This document shows positions 17,208 through 28,431 of a DNA stretch of 64,000 nucleotides, one piece after another; the stretch's first letter is position 1, and the number at the start of each line of letters is the position of its first letter. The stretch covers positions 6,324,001-6,388,000 of the forward strand of contig OZ244175.1 in the NCBI GenBank assembly GCA_965216535.1, in the 5' to 3' direction. The notes under the pieces are model-generated. The model was not told the DNA's origin and did no database searches. It saw nothing but the letters and a program-made list of their open reading frames with translations. The stretch comes from Hoeflea_A sp965216535. GTDB taxonomy: Bacteria; Pseudomonadota; Alphaproteobacteria; Rhizobiales; Rhizobiaceae. Position numbers and translations under genes: made by a program.

Positions 17208-17911
17208 GTTTCTTGATCGGTGAAAACATGACCGGTGGCTACGGCGGCGGTGCCGACATCCTGCATGATTGCACGGTTGGCGTTGAGAAAGGCGAGATCG
17301 CGGTCATCGTCGGACCAAACGGGGCCGGAAAATCAACCGCCATGAAGGCTCTCTTCGGCATGCTGAATCTGCGCGAGGGACATGTCCTCATGGATGGAGA
17401 AGACATTTCGGATCTGACGCCTCAGGCACGTGTGCGCAAGGGAATGGGTTTTGTGCCGCAGACAAACAATGTCTTTACAGCCATGAGCGTCGAAGAGAAT
17501 CTCGAAATGGGTGCCTTTATCCGCGAGGACGATATCGAGGCCACGAAGGAGCAGATCTTCGATCTATTCCCGATTTTGAAGGACAAGCGGGCACAGCCGG
17601 CCGGCGAACTCTCCGGTGGCCAACGCCAACAGGTGGCTGTCGGCCGCGCCCTGATGACGAACCCGGGGGTTCTCATGCTGGACGAACCGACAGCCGGCGT
17701 GTCCCCCATCGTGATGGATGAGCTCTTCGACCGCATCATCGAGATTGCCAAAACCGGGATCGCCATCCTGATGGTGGAGCAGAACGCCAAACAAGCCCTC
17801 AACATCGCCGACAAGGGATATGTGCTGGTACAGGGCGCAAACCGCTTTACCGACACTGGCGAAGCCCTGATGGCAAACCCGGACGTCCGGCGTTCGTTCC
17901 TGGGAGGCTGA
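17204..17911 (+). CDS. livF: branched-chain-type ABC transporter ATPase LivF
   Basis: Second ABC ATPase, about 235 aa. Walker A GPNGAGKSTAMKALFG, signature ELSGGQRQQVAVGRALM, Walker B VLMLDEPTAGVSP, H-loop MVEQNAKQAL. The start is taken as the GTG at 17204, which overlaps the livG stop (GTGA) and has AGGAG upstream; the frame is open further back into livG. The ATG at 17228 is an alternative. Confidence 0.93.
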   Translation: MSFLIGENMTGGYGGGADILHDCTVGVEKGEIAVIVGPNGAGKSTAMKALFGMLNLREGHVLMDGEDISDLTPQARVRKGMGFVPQTNNVFTAMSVEENLEMGAFIREDDIEATKEQIFDLFPILKDKRAQPAGELSGGQRQQVAVGRALMTNPGVLMLDEPTAGVSPIVMDELFDRIIEIAKTGIAILMVEQNAKQALNIADKGYVLVQGANRFTDTGEALMANPDVRRSFLGG

Positions 17912-17913
17912 CC

Positions 17914-18927
17914 ATGACAGATGTCCTCAACAGCCTTGTCCTCCTGGCCAATTTCATCGTCGTTCCTGGACTGACCTATGCATGTCAGCTTGCCCTTGGT
18001 GCACTGGGCGTCACGCTGATTTACGCCGTCCTGAGGTTCTCGAATTTCGCCCATGGCGAAACCATGGCCTTCGGTACCATGATCACGATTCTGGTGACTT
18101 GGGCGCTTCAGGCGATGGGCATTACGCTTGGTTTTCTGCCGACCGCCCTGCTCGCTTTGCCGATTGGAATAGCCGCGACCATTGCCCTTTGCGTCGTGAC
18201 TGACAAGCTCGTCTACCAGTCCTATCGCAGGAAGCGTTCCAGCTCGCTGATTTTCCTGATTGCCTCGCTTGGCGTCATGTTTATCTACAACGGACTAGTG
18301 CGCTTTATCATCGGCCCGGGCGACCAGCGGTTTTTCGATGGTGAACGCTTTATCATCCGGGTGCGCGAATTCAGGGAACTGACGGGGCTCGACGAAGGAC
18401 TGGCGTTCAGAACCACGCAGGGCGTGACGATTGTCGTGACGATCATAGTCGTCGCCCTGCTCTTCTGGTTCCTGATGCGCACCAAGACGGGCAAGTCCAT
18501 GCGGGCGTACTCGAACAACGAGGACCTGGCGCTTCTCTCCGGCATCAATCCCGACCGGGTCGTCATGATCTCCTGGATCCTGGCCGCGACACTGGCCACC
18601 ATCGCCGGGACGCTTTACGGGCTCGACAAGAGTTTCAAACCCTTCACTTACCTGCAGATTCTGTTGCCGATATTTGCGGCCGCCATCGTTGGCGGCCTGG
18701 GCAATCCGATCGGCGCTATCGCCGGCGGATTTGTCATTGCCTTCTCGGAAGTCGGCCTGACATTCGCTTATCGCAAATTTCTCACCTATCTCGTGCCGCC
18801 GGAATGGGCGCCCGAGGGTCTGGTCCAGTTCCTGTCGACGGACTACAAATTCGGCGTCTCGTTCGCCATTCTGGTGATCGTTCTGCTGGTGAGACCGACG
18901 GGGATCTTTCGGGGGCAGACGATATGA
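17914..18927 (+). CDS. livH: branched-chain-type ABC permease LivH
   Basis: Inner-membrane permease of 337 aa with about eight TM helices. Family stretches are LGVTLIYAVLRFSNFAHGETMAFGTM, the cytoplasmic coupling region MRAYSNNEDLALLSGINPDRV and GGLGNPIGAIAGGFVIAFSE. Length is slightly above average because of an inserted loop near residues 130-165. Two bases separate it from livF, and its stop overlaps the livM start. Confidence 0.94.
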   Translation: MTDVLNSLVLLANFIVVPGLTYACQLALGALGVTLIYAVLRFSNFAHGETMAFGTMITILVTWALQAMGITLGFLPTALLALPIGIAATIALCVVTDKLVYQSYRRKRSSSLIFLIASLGVMFIYNGLVRFIIGPGDQRFFDGERFIIRVREFRELTGLDEGLAFRTTQGVTIVVTIIVVALLFWFLMRTKTGKSMRAYSNNEDLALLSGINPDRVVMISWILAATLATIAGTLYGLDKSFKPFTYLQILLPIFAAAIVGGLGNPIGAIAGGFVIAFSEVGLTFAYRKFLTYLVPPEWAPEGLVQFLSTDYKFGVSFAILVIVLLVRPTGIFRGQTI

Positions 18928-20234
18928 CTGGATTGACCGGCTCGACCCGCAATGTCGTGTATTTTGCCATTATGGCGGCCCTTTTCGTTGCCGTCGGCTA
19001 CCTGCAAAGCTGGTCGCTTTCGCTCGCGATACTCAATTTGTGCCTGATCTCGGCGATCATGGCGCTCGGCGTGAACATTCAGTGGGGATATGCCGGCCTG
19101 TTCAACGTCGGCATCATGGGTTTTGCCGCTCTCGGTGGTCTTGCGGCGGTACTGGTTTCGATTTCTCCTGTTCCGAATGCTATTGCCGCCGGCGGATCCG
19201 GCATCCTGCTTGCGTTCGTCTCAGTCGTGGTGATGATCGGCGCGATCATTCTGGTGCGGCGGTTCCTGACGGGTGGCCTGAGGACGCTCGCCACCGTCGC
19301 CGTCTGCGTCGTCGGCTACTTCTACGCCAGATACTTCTATTTGCCCGCGGCCGCCGCAATCGAGGCGGTGGATCCCGCTTTGACAGGCAATATTGGCGGG
19401 CTCGGGCTGCCGATCATCATCTCCTGGTTCATTGGCGGAGTGTTTGCGGCGGGTGCTGCCTGGGTCGTCGGAAAAGTCACTCTTGGACTGCGGTCCGACT
19501 ATCTCGCCATTGCCACGCTTGGCATCTCCGAAATCATCATCGCAGTGCTGAAGAACGAGGACTGGCTGACGCGCGGCGTCAAGAACGTGACCGGTCTGCC
19601 GCGACCCGTGCCTTACGAGATCGACATTCAGAACTCGCCTTATTTCCAGGCGCTGGCGGACGATTGGGGGCTGGCGATCGTCGAGCTGTCGTCGACCGTT
19701 GTGAAGCTGAGTTACGCCGGGCTGTTTCTGGTGGTGTTGCTTATCATCATGTGGCTCTCACAAAGGGCGTTGAACTCCCCCTGGGGCCGGATGATGCGGG
19801 CTATTCGCGACAATGAAACCGCCGCCGAAGCGATGGGCAAGGACGTCAAGGGCAGGCACCTGCAGGTCTTCATTCTCGGATCGGCCGTTGTCGGCATTGC
19901 CGGCGCCATGCTGACCACGCTTGATGGCCAATTCACGCCAACGACCTACCAGCCGCTGAGGTTCACGTTCCTCATCTGGGTGATGGTCATTGTCGGAGGC
20001 TCCGGTAACAACTGGGGCGCCGTGCTGGGCGGGTTTGTCATCTGGTTCTTCTGGGTCGAAGCCGAGCCAATCGGCCTATGGCTGATGCAACTGGTGACAT
20101 CCGGCATGGCCGAAGACAGCGCCCTGCGGGCCCATCTTCTGGAAAGCGCAGCCCACATGCGTCTGATGACAATGGGCATCATCCTGCTTCTGGTGCTGAA
20201 CTTTTCGCCAAAGGGCCTGATACCCGAACGCTGA
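18924..20234 (+). CDS. livM: branched-chain-type ABC permease LivM
   Basis: Inner-membrane permease of about 436 aa, LivM type. It has the stretch IMALGVNIQWGYAGLFNVGIMGFAALGG, the coupling loop MMRAIRDNETAAEAMGKDVKGRHLQVF and LSPKGLIPER at the C-terminus. ATG at 18924 overlaps the livH stop (ATGA). It ends the transporter operon. An extra hydrophobic hairpin near residues 80-170 makes it longer than the E. coli protein, as is common in alphaproteobacteria. Confidence 0.93.
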   Translation: MTGLTGSTRNVVYFAIMAALFVAVGYLQSWSLSLAILNLCLISAIMALGVNIQWGYAGLFNVGIMGFAALGGLAAVLVSISPVPNAIAAGGSGILLAFVSVVVMIGAIILVRRFLTGGLRTLATVAVCVVGYFYARYFYLPAAAAIEAVDPALTGNIGGLGLPIIISWFIGGVFAAGAAWVVGKVTLGLRSDYLAIATLGISEIIIAVLKNEDWLTRGVKNVTGLPRPVPYEIDIQNSPYFQALADDWGLAIVELSSTVVKLSYAGLFLVVLLIIMWLSQRALNSPWGRMMRAIRDNETAAEAMGKDVKGRHLQVFILGSAVVGIAGAMLTTLDGQFTPTTYQPLRFTFLIWVMVIVGGSGNNWGAVLGGFVIWFFWVEAEPIGLWLMQLVTSGMAEDSALRAHLLESAAHMRLMTMGIILLLVLNFSPKGLIPER

Positions 20235-20273
20235 CCAGGCTTCTGTAATCGAAGCTCTGCGGTTCGGTGTGGC

Positions 20274-20288
20274 GGGTGCCTGGCACCC
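20274..20288. repeat. perfect inverted repeat between livM and tRNA-His
   Basis: GGGTGCC / GGCACCC separated by a single T, 40 bp after livM and 33 bp from the tRNA 3' end. There is no T-tract, so it is not a classical intrinsic terminator; the tight loop would favour a cruciform or protein site. Function unknown. Confidence 0.4.
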
Positions 20289-20320
20289 TCGGTATCAATG
20301 GATCGGTTTTTGCTGTTGAA

Positions 20321-20397
20321 TGGTACGGTTGGGTGGGTTCGAACCACCGACCTCTGGATCCACAATCCAGCGCTCTAACCAGCTGAGCTACAACCGC
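20321..20397 (-). tRNA. tRNA-His (GTG)
   Basis: The minus strand folds as a complete 77-nt tRNA. It has a 7-bp acceptor stem starting GCGGTTG and closing CAACCGT, a D-arm GCTCAGCTGGTTAGAGC, an anticodon stem CTGGA/TCCAG with loop TTGTGGA (anticodon GTG), a T-arm GGTGG-TTCGAAC-CCACC, and an encoded A73-CCA. The base before G1 is T, not the G-1 found in most bacterial tRNA-His, and position 73 is A instead of C; G1 pairs with T72 as a wobble. This matches the atypical tRNA-His known from a group of alphaproteobacteria. Confidence 0.95.
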
Positions 20398-20477
20398 ACG
20401 GTCAGCGTCGTCGCTGAGGGCGTGACATACGGCGATGCGGTGATTTTTGCAAGGGGTCTCGGACCCCGGACAAGAAA

Positions 20478-20515
20478 AAAGCCGGGCAGATGCCCGCGGG
20501 CAGATGCCCGGCTTT
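20478..20515 (-). terminator. intrinsic terminator of the phasin gene
   Basis: A long stem AAAGCCGGGCA / TGCCCGGCTTT encloses an inner GGGCA-containing repeat; on the minus strand it is followed by TTTTTTCTTG. It is 28 bp past the phasin stop codon. The internal duplication of GGGCAGATGCCCG means two smaller hairpins could form instead of the large one. Confidence 0.85.
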
Positions 20516-20543
20516 CTGTCTGTCCCCACTACCGGCTTGCGGG

Positions 20544-20999
20544 TCAGGCGACCGTGAAGGTCTTTGCAGCTTTTTCGTAAGCAGCCTTGCCCGGCTTCGA
20601 GACGTCTTCAGCTACCTTGCGAACAGCTTCCTGGAGGTCCTTTGCCTGATCGACAGCGGCTTCGGCCTGGCTGCGCAGGAACGAGCTCTGGAGTTCGAAC
20701 AGTTCGGCGGCGCTCTTGACGCCAAGCAGAGCTTCGATGTGCGTCAGCGAGTTGTCTGCATTGGTGCGGATGGTGTCGATTGCCTTGAGGCCAAGCTCGA
20801 CGCTGCCAGCCTGTGCGGTTTCGAACGTCTGCTCGACGGTCTTGGTGGCATCTTCGGTGGCGGTCTTCAGCTTGGCGTAAGCGTCCTTCGACTGGACCAG
20901 GCCCTTCTCAGCGAAATCACGGTAGGATTCGGTGAAGGCCGAGGGATCGAAAGCGGCAAATGCGAAAGCGTCCGGGGTTGCGGTCTTTTTGGTAGCCAT
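20544..20999 (-). CDS. phasin family protein
   Basis: Small Ala/Lys/Glu-rich helical protein of about 151 aa, phasin_2 type. It contains FDPSAFTESYRDFAEKGLVQSKDAYAKLKTATEDATKTVEQTFETA and LFELQSSFLRSQAEAAVDQAKDLQEAVRKVAED, typical amphipathic helices that coat polyhydroxyalkanoate granules. ATG at 20999 is chosen for the conserved MATKKT start with GGAGCG upstream; the longer frame runs into promoter DNA. Two TGC-N3-GCA boxes upstream fit control by a PhaR-type repressor. Confidence 0.9.
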   Translation of the reverse strand: MATKKTATPDAFAFAAFDPSAFTESYRDFAEKGLVQSKDAYAKLKTATEDATKTVEQTFETAQAGSVELGLKAIDTIRTNADNSLTHIEALLGVKSAAELFELQSSFLRSQAEAAVDQAKDLQEAVRKVAEDVSKPGKAAYEKAAKTFTVA

Positions 21000-21081
21000 A
21001 ATAGCGCTCCTTTTGTGTGGGCCCTCTTTGAGGCACCCTTGCTGATGAATGACTTCGCAGCCTACATAGTGCAGTTTTTTG

Positions 21082-21108
21082 TGCATTGCAACAATTTTTT
21101 GCACTGCA
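21082..21108 (-). promoter_or_regulatory. two PhaR-like boxes upstream of the phasin gene
   Basis: TGCATTGCA (21082-21090) and TGCACTGCA (21100-21108) are both TGC-N3-GCA palindromes, 18 bp apart centre to centre, about 83-109 bp upstream of the phasin ATG in a T-rich stretch. PhaR repressors of alphaproteobacteria bind CTGC-N3-GCAG-like sequences near phasin genes. Assignment to PhaR is inferred. Confidence 0.55.
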
Positions 21109-21332
21109 CAATTTCCGTTAACCCTTTTGGCAGGAAAGGCAGGACAAATACGGCACCCAACTGGACCGTGACAGCGTTGCGACTTATTAACGAAATCTTA
21201 ATAATAACAGTCGGGTTTCGGGTGGATCGACCGGTCCCCCGGGGCCCGGACAAAAGACCGAAGCGACATTTGCTTGGAGACGGAACGGGGCTCGCAACCG
21301 CAACCCCGTGATCGAAAAATTCGGGACGAAGC

Positions 21333-24692
<3,360 letters not shown>

Positions 24693-25006
24693 CCGGCCAA
24701 CCGCCCGATCCGGGCGGCATAGAGCAAATGGCGATAAGTTTGGATCATTTGATGGCTGCAGATCGGCTCCACTCGGCAAGGCGCGTCGCGCAGCGCGATG
24801 TGGTGCATCGGGCAAGCGCGCCGCCGATGGGCCGATATGCAGCCACCCTTCGGGCCGGGCGCTTTTGGCCCCTGGCGTCGTTGGCTTGCACTTGTGGTGG
24901 GGTTGCACCACGGCCTGCAATCCGCCTAGCCAGAGACCAAAATCGCCACGGTCAAATGATGCAAACTGATCGCCCTATGCTCTAGCAAATAGTCAGCGGT
25001 TTTGTG
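24693..25006. other. 314-bp intergenic stretch with no recognised feature
   Basis: Lies between the kinase stop and the convergent DUF1508 gene. No ORF with a plausible start, tRNA, hairpin with a T-tract or repeat was seen. Its base composition is still GC-rich. Confidence 0.5.
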
Positions 25007-25339
25007 TCAGGTCAGGTCCGAGACAGCGGCATCCGGCGCGTTCTTCATGACCGACGCGATGCCCTTGTCGCGCGACGACGAACTCTCATAGCTTTCGCTC
25101 GTGCCGATAACCTGGCCATTGGTGGCTTTGAGGTTGAACCGGTGCTTGCCGTTCTTCGTTTCGGTGCGGTCAAAGCGGGCATCATCGGCAGAATTCTTGC
25201 GGACGGATTCGATACCGTTCTCGGCGCTCTTGCGTTGCTTGTAGCCTTCGCTCGCCAGGATGATCTGACCGTTTCCTGCCTTGAGGCGGAACCGAAATTC
25301 TCCGGCCTTGTCCTTGTAGAGTTCAAACTTCCCTGCCAT
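25007..25339 (-). CDS. YegP/DUF1508 family protein
   Basis: Small protein of about 110 aa made of two tandem DUF1508 repeats: GKFELYKDKAGEFRFRLKAGNGQIILASEGYKQRKSAENGIESV and the second copy KNGKHRFNLKATNGQVIGTSESYESSSSRDKGIASV. Each repeat is a beta-rich unit. The family is widespread and often stress-linked, with no established biochemical role. ATG at 25339 is the conserved start, with AGGG upstream. Confidence 0.88.
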   Translation of the reverse strand: MAGKFELYKDKAGEFRFRLKAGNGQIILASEGYKQRKSAENGIESVRKNSADDARFDRTETKNGKHRFNLKATNGQVIGTSESYESSSSRDKGIASVMKNAPDAAVSDLT

Positions 25340-25654
25340 GTGCCCTGGTCTCCCTATCAGACTTCCAACAATGCGGACCCTAACCAAGCATAGTGATGTT
25401 CGCAATTGGAACGTCGGCTTAGTTCACATCGAATTGCGGCTGTCGGAAAGTCTGTGGCCAGTTGTTTCCGGTCAAATTGTCAGGTGCTGCAAAAGTGTTG
25501 CTCCGCTTGTGCAAGACGTCGAAGCGCTTCATCAGAAAGCTGAGCGCAACTTTTACTGGTGTCTGTCAGCGGATCAGGATTCCACCTGGCGTGTTCGCAC
25601 CGATGTTCAATCGAATACGGCCGACCGAATAGGATCGATGGTAAAACTCCTTTT

Positions 25655-26131
25655 TCATACATCCAGACCAAGGACAAATCGGGGAGGATAAGAGTTCTGA
25701 CGATCGAACCCGATTGCCCGATAGAACGCCTGTGCCTCCAGATTTTCCGGATCGGTCCCGACTTTCATGAAACGGCAATTCAGTTCGCTGCCCTTCAGCT
25801 TGCAACCTTCAACGAGCGCCACGCCAATGCCACTGCCGCGGAACGACGGCTCGACGAAGAGATGGTGTAAATCAACACCGCGATTTGCCGACTGAAGCTG
25901 AATGAGGCGATAGAGAGCGGCATACCCAACCAGCTGCCCCCTGGCTTCTGCAACGAGCACATAGACCCAGGGGTGCTCACCGAACCCGTCGCGAATCAGA
26001 TCATCGGCATTCAGGCTGGCTTTGTCGTGATGGTGATCAGCAAGCTGACTCACCATCTCAACGATGCGTTCGACATCGGATTCCCGGGCATCGCGAATGA
26101 CACCCGTTTTGAATTGAAGCGGTAAAGGCAT
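25655..26131 (-). CDS. GNAT family N-acetyltransferase
   Basis: Acetyltransferase of about 158 aa. It has GVIRDARESDVERIVEMVSQLADHH at the start, the acetyl-CoA-binding motif in LHHLFVEPSFRGSGIGVALVEG and AFYRAIGF near the end. ATG at 26131 is preceded by AAGGAG. It stands alone, transcribed away from the iron permease. Substrate unknown; polyamine or small-molecule amines are common for this subgroup. The 249-bp gap 25406-25654 downstream holds nothing recognisable. Confidence 0.87.
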   Translation of the reverse strand: MPLPLQFKTGVIRDARESDVERIVEMVSQLADHHHDKASLNADDLIRDGFGEHPWVYVLVAEARGQLVGYAALYRLIQLQSANRGVDLHHLFVEPSFRGSGIGVALVEGCKLKGSELNCRFMKVGTDPENLEAQAFYRAIGFDRQNSYPPRFVLGLDV

Positions 26132-26345
26132 TTGATCTGGCTCCTTTTTGCCGCAGGAGCCCAACCAATGTGCCACCATGCGGCGGCATCATGTTGACGT
26201 GCATGTACCGCGCTCAGACGAGGCGGTTCCAATAGGTCACGGCGTGAACGGTGATCTTGCACATGTTGCTTTCCCTAATTTCGTTCTGCAACGACGTCAA
26301 TGATATCACCGCGAGACCCGTCATTCACGTCTCAGACAATCGCAC

Positions 26346-26362
26346 TTTAGAATCTTTCTAAA
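26346..26362 (+). promoter_or_regulatory. Irr box (iron control element)
   Basis: TTTAGAATCTTTCTAAA, a perfect TTTAGAA-N3-TTCTAAA palindrome identical to the ICE/Irr consensus of Rhizobiales. It lies 131 bp before the proposed start of the ferric permease and 215 bp from the start of the divergent acetyltransferase. Irr acts under iron limitation, so it most likely controls the permease gene. The rest of the 362-bp gap (26132-26493) shows no other feature. Confidence 0.85.
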
Positions 26363-26493
26363 TCATTGATTTTACGGTTTTTCTTGACCTTCAACGGCAA
26401 TTTTGCTTTTCCAATTGACGGCTTCGTAGTGCCTTGGATCGTTTCCCGACCGTTTGGCAATGGGCCGACAAGGGTGGGAACGCTTCGTCCGAT

Positions 26494-28191
26494 ATGAGCA
26501 TGACCTTGACAGCCTCGAGCCGAACCCGGCGCATCGGCAATCCGCTGCTGACAGGCTTCGCCCTGTTCGTCGCGGCTTTTGTGCTGCTGCCCGTCGCCGC
26601 GCTGATCTACCTGGCATTCTCCGGCGACGCGAGCGAGTGGCCGCACCTGCTTCGCTACGTCATTCCCCGCTCAGCCCTGACCACCATTTCCTTGCTGGTC
26701 GGTGTTGCCGTGGTCGCCGGCTCCATGGGCGTGCTCTCGGCCTGGCTGATCGTATCCTGCGATTTCCCGATGCGCAGAACATTTTCCTGGGCGCTTGTCC
26801 TGCCGTTTGCGGTGCCGACCTATTTGGCCGCCTACTCCTACGGCGAGTTTCTCGACTTTACCGGGCCCGTGCAGTCGACCATCCGCGCCTTGTTCGGGTT
26901 TCAATCGGGTCGGGACTATTGGTTCCCGGAGGTTCGCAGCCTGGCCGGTGCGATATTGGTGCTGTCGTTCGTTCTCTATCCCTATATTTACCTGACCACC
27001 CGGGCAGTGTTCCTGATGCAGGGGAAATCCGCTCAGGACGTCGCCCGGACGCTTGGTGCCGGCCCCCTGTCGGTTTTCCTCAGAGTGCAGTTGCCGATGG
27101 CGCGCCCTGCCCTGGTTATCGGGGTAACGCTCGCCCTGATGGAGACGCTCAACGATATCGGTGCAGTGGAATATCTCGGCGTTCATACGCTGACCTTCGC
27201 CGTCTTCGACACCTGGCTCAACCGCAACAATCTGGGTGGCGCGGCACAACTGGCCTGCGCCATGCTGCTGGTCGCTCTTTTGGCGGTACTCGCCGAACGT
27301 TGGGCCAGGCGACGCCAGCGGTTCAGTGCAAGCCGCACGACCGGCGCGATCCACGATGCCTCCCCGCTGGAGCTCGTCGGTTTCCGGCGCTGGCTTGCCT
27401 GGGCCCTGTGCCTGATGCCGGTGCTGCTCGGCTTTGGCATCCCGGCCTATGTGCTCGGCGGTTACGCCATCAAGCGCCTCGATCAGTTCTTCGGAGAGCG
27501 CATCTATTTCGCGCTGATCGATAGCCTCGCCGTTTCCAGCGCCACAGCTGCCTGCACCGTGGTGCTGGCGTTTGTTCTCGCCTATGCCGCTCGGGTTTCC
27601 AACAACCGGGTGATCGCCCTGACGGGACGCATCGCCTCCTTCGGCTATGCCATTCCGGGAACGGTGCTGGCGATCGGCGTGCTGATACCGCTGGCCGCTT
27701 TCGACAATTGGCTGAACACTGTGACGGTCAGCGCGTTCGGCACAACAGTAGGCCTCCTGTTGACCGGCTCCGGCGTTGCGATTGTCTATGCCTGCAGCAT
27801 CCGGTTTCTCACCATGGCCGAGGGCTCAGTGGACTCCGGTTTCCAGAAACTGTCGCCGCACCTCGACATGGCCGCCCGGACTTTGGGACGCAACACCCGC
27901 CAAACACTGTTTTCGGTTCTGCTTCCAATGATGCACCCCGCGGTCGTCACGGCGGCACTGCTGGTGTTCGTCGATACGATGAAGGAACTGTCAGCGACCA
28001 TCCTGCTGCGACCCTTCAACTTCAACACCCTGGCCACGCTGGTCTATGAGGACGCCTCGCGGGCACGCGTCGAGGATGCCTCGGTCGCCGCCCTGATTAT
28101 TGTCCTTGTGGGGATTGTGCCCGTTGTTCTGCTGTCCCGCAGCATGCTCACCAACGGCAATCGCAGCAAGGCACTCTACGGCGGATCCTGA
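26494..28191 (+). CDS. ferric iron ABC transporter permease (FbpB/SfuB type)
   Basis: Fused double permease of about 565 aa with two BPD_transp_1 halves and about 12 TM helices. EAA-type coupling loops are DVARTLGAGPLSVFLRVQLPMARPALVIG in the first half and MAARTLGRNTRQTLFSVLLPMMHPAVVT in the second. LPFAVPTYLAAYSYGEFLD is characteristic of iron(III) permeases. No binding protein or ATPase gene is adjacent, so partners must be elsewhere. A perfect Irr box upstream supports iron as the substrate. The start is uncertain: ATG at 26494 or 26500 fits; the frame opens at 26434. Confidence 0.88.
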   Translation: MSMTLTASSRTRRIGNPLLTGFALFVAAFVLLPVAALIYLAFSGDASEWPHLLRYVIPRSALTTISLLVGVAVVAGSMGVLSAWLIVSCDFPMRRTFSWALVLPFAVPTYLAAYSYGEFLDFTGPVQSTIRALFGFQSGRDYWFPEVRSLAGAILVLSFVLYPYIYLTTRAVFLMQGKSAQDVARTLGAGPLSVFLRVQLPMARPALVIGVTLALMETLNDIGAVEYLGVHTLTFAVFDTWLNRNNLGGAAQLACAMLLVALLAVLAERWARRRQRFSASRTTGAIHDASPLELVGFRRWLAWALCLMPVLLGFGIPAYVLGGYAIKRLDQFFGERIYFALIDSLAVSSATAACTVVLAFVLAYAARVSNNRVIALTGRIASFGYAIPGTVLAIGVLIPLAAFDNWLNTVTVSAFGTTVGLLLTGSGVAIVYACSIRFLTMAEGSVDSGFQKLSPHLDMAARTLGRNTRQTLFSVLLPMMHPAVVTAALLVFVDTMKELSATILLRPFNFNTLATLVYEDASRARVEDASVAALIIVLVGIVPVVLLSRSMLTNGNRSKALYGGS

Positions 28192-28202
28192 TTGCCGAAA
28201 AA

Positions 28203-28226
28203 AAAGGTGCGCCGGAGCGCACCTTT
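28203..28226. terminator. bidirectional hairpin terminator
   Basis: Perfect 10-bp stem AAAGGTGCGC / GCGCACCTTT with loop CGGA, 11 bp past the permease stop, flanked by a run of eight A on the left. It can terminate the permease transcript and, through the T-run on the minus strand, transcripts arriving from the right. The remaining gap to 28431 shows nothing else. Confidence 0.8.
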
Positions 28227-28431
28227 GAATTTGAATGCTGTCAAAACGGGGCTAATTTTCGCAATGCTCAGGATGTACGGGTTGCAACCTGCCGGATTAC
28301 GTTAACCGATCGTATCCTAATAAGCGGAATGCTAACGCAACCTTAATACAACTTCACAGATTGTAACCAACTCGCCTCGATGTGAAAGACAGTAAACTTT
28401 TCGATTACCTTTCATTAACCCTGTCGACTGC

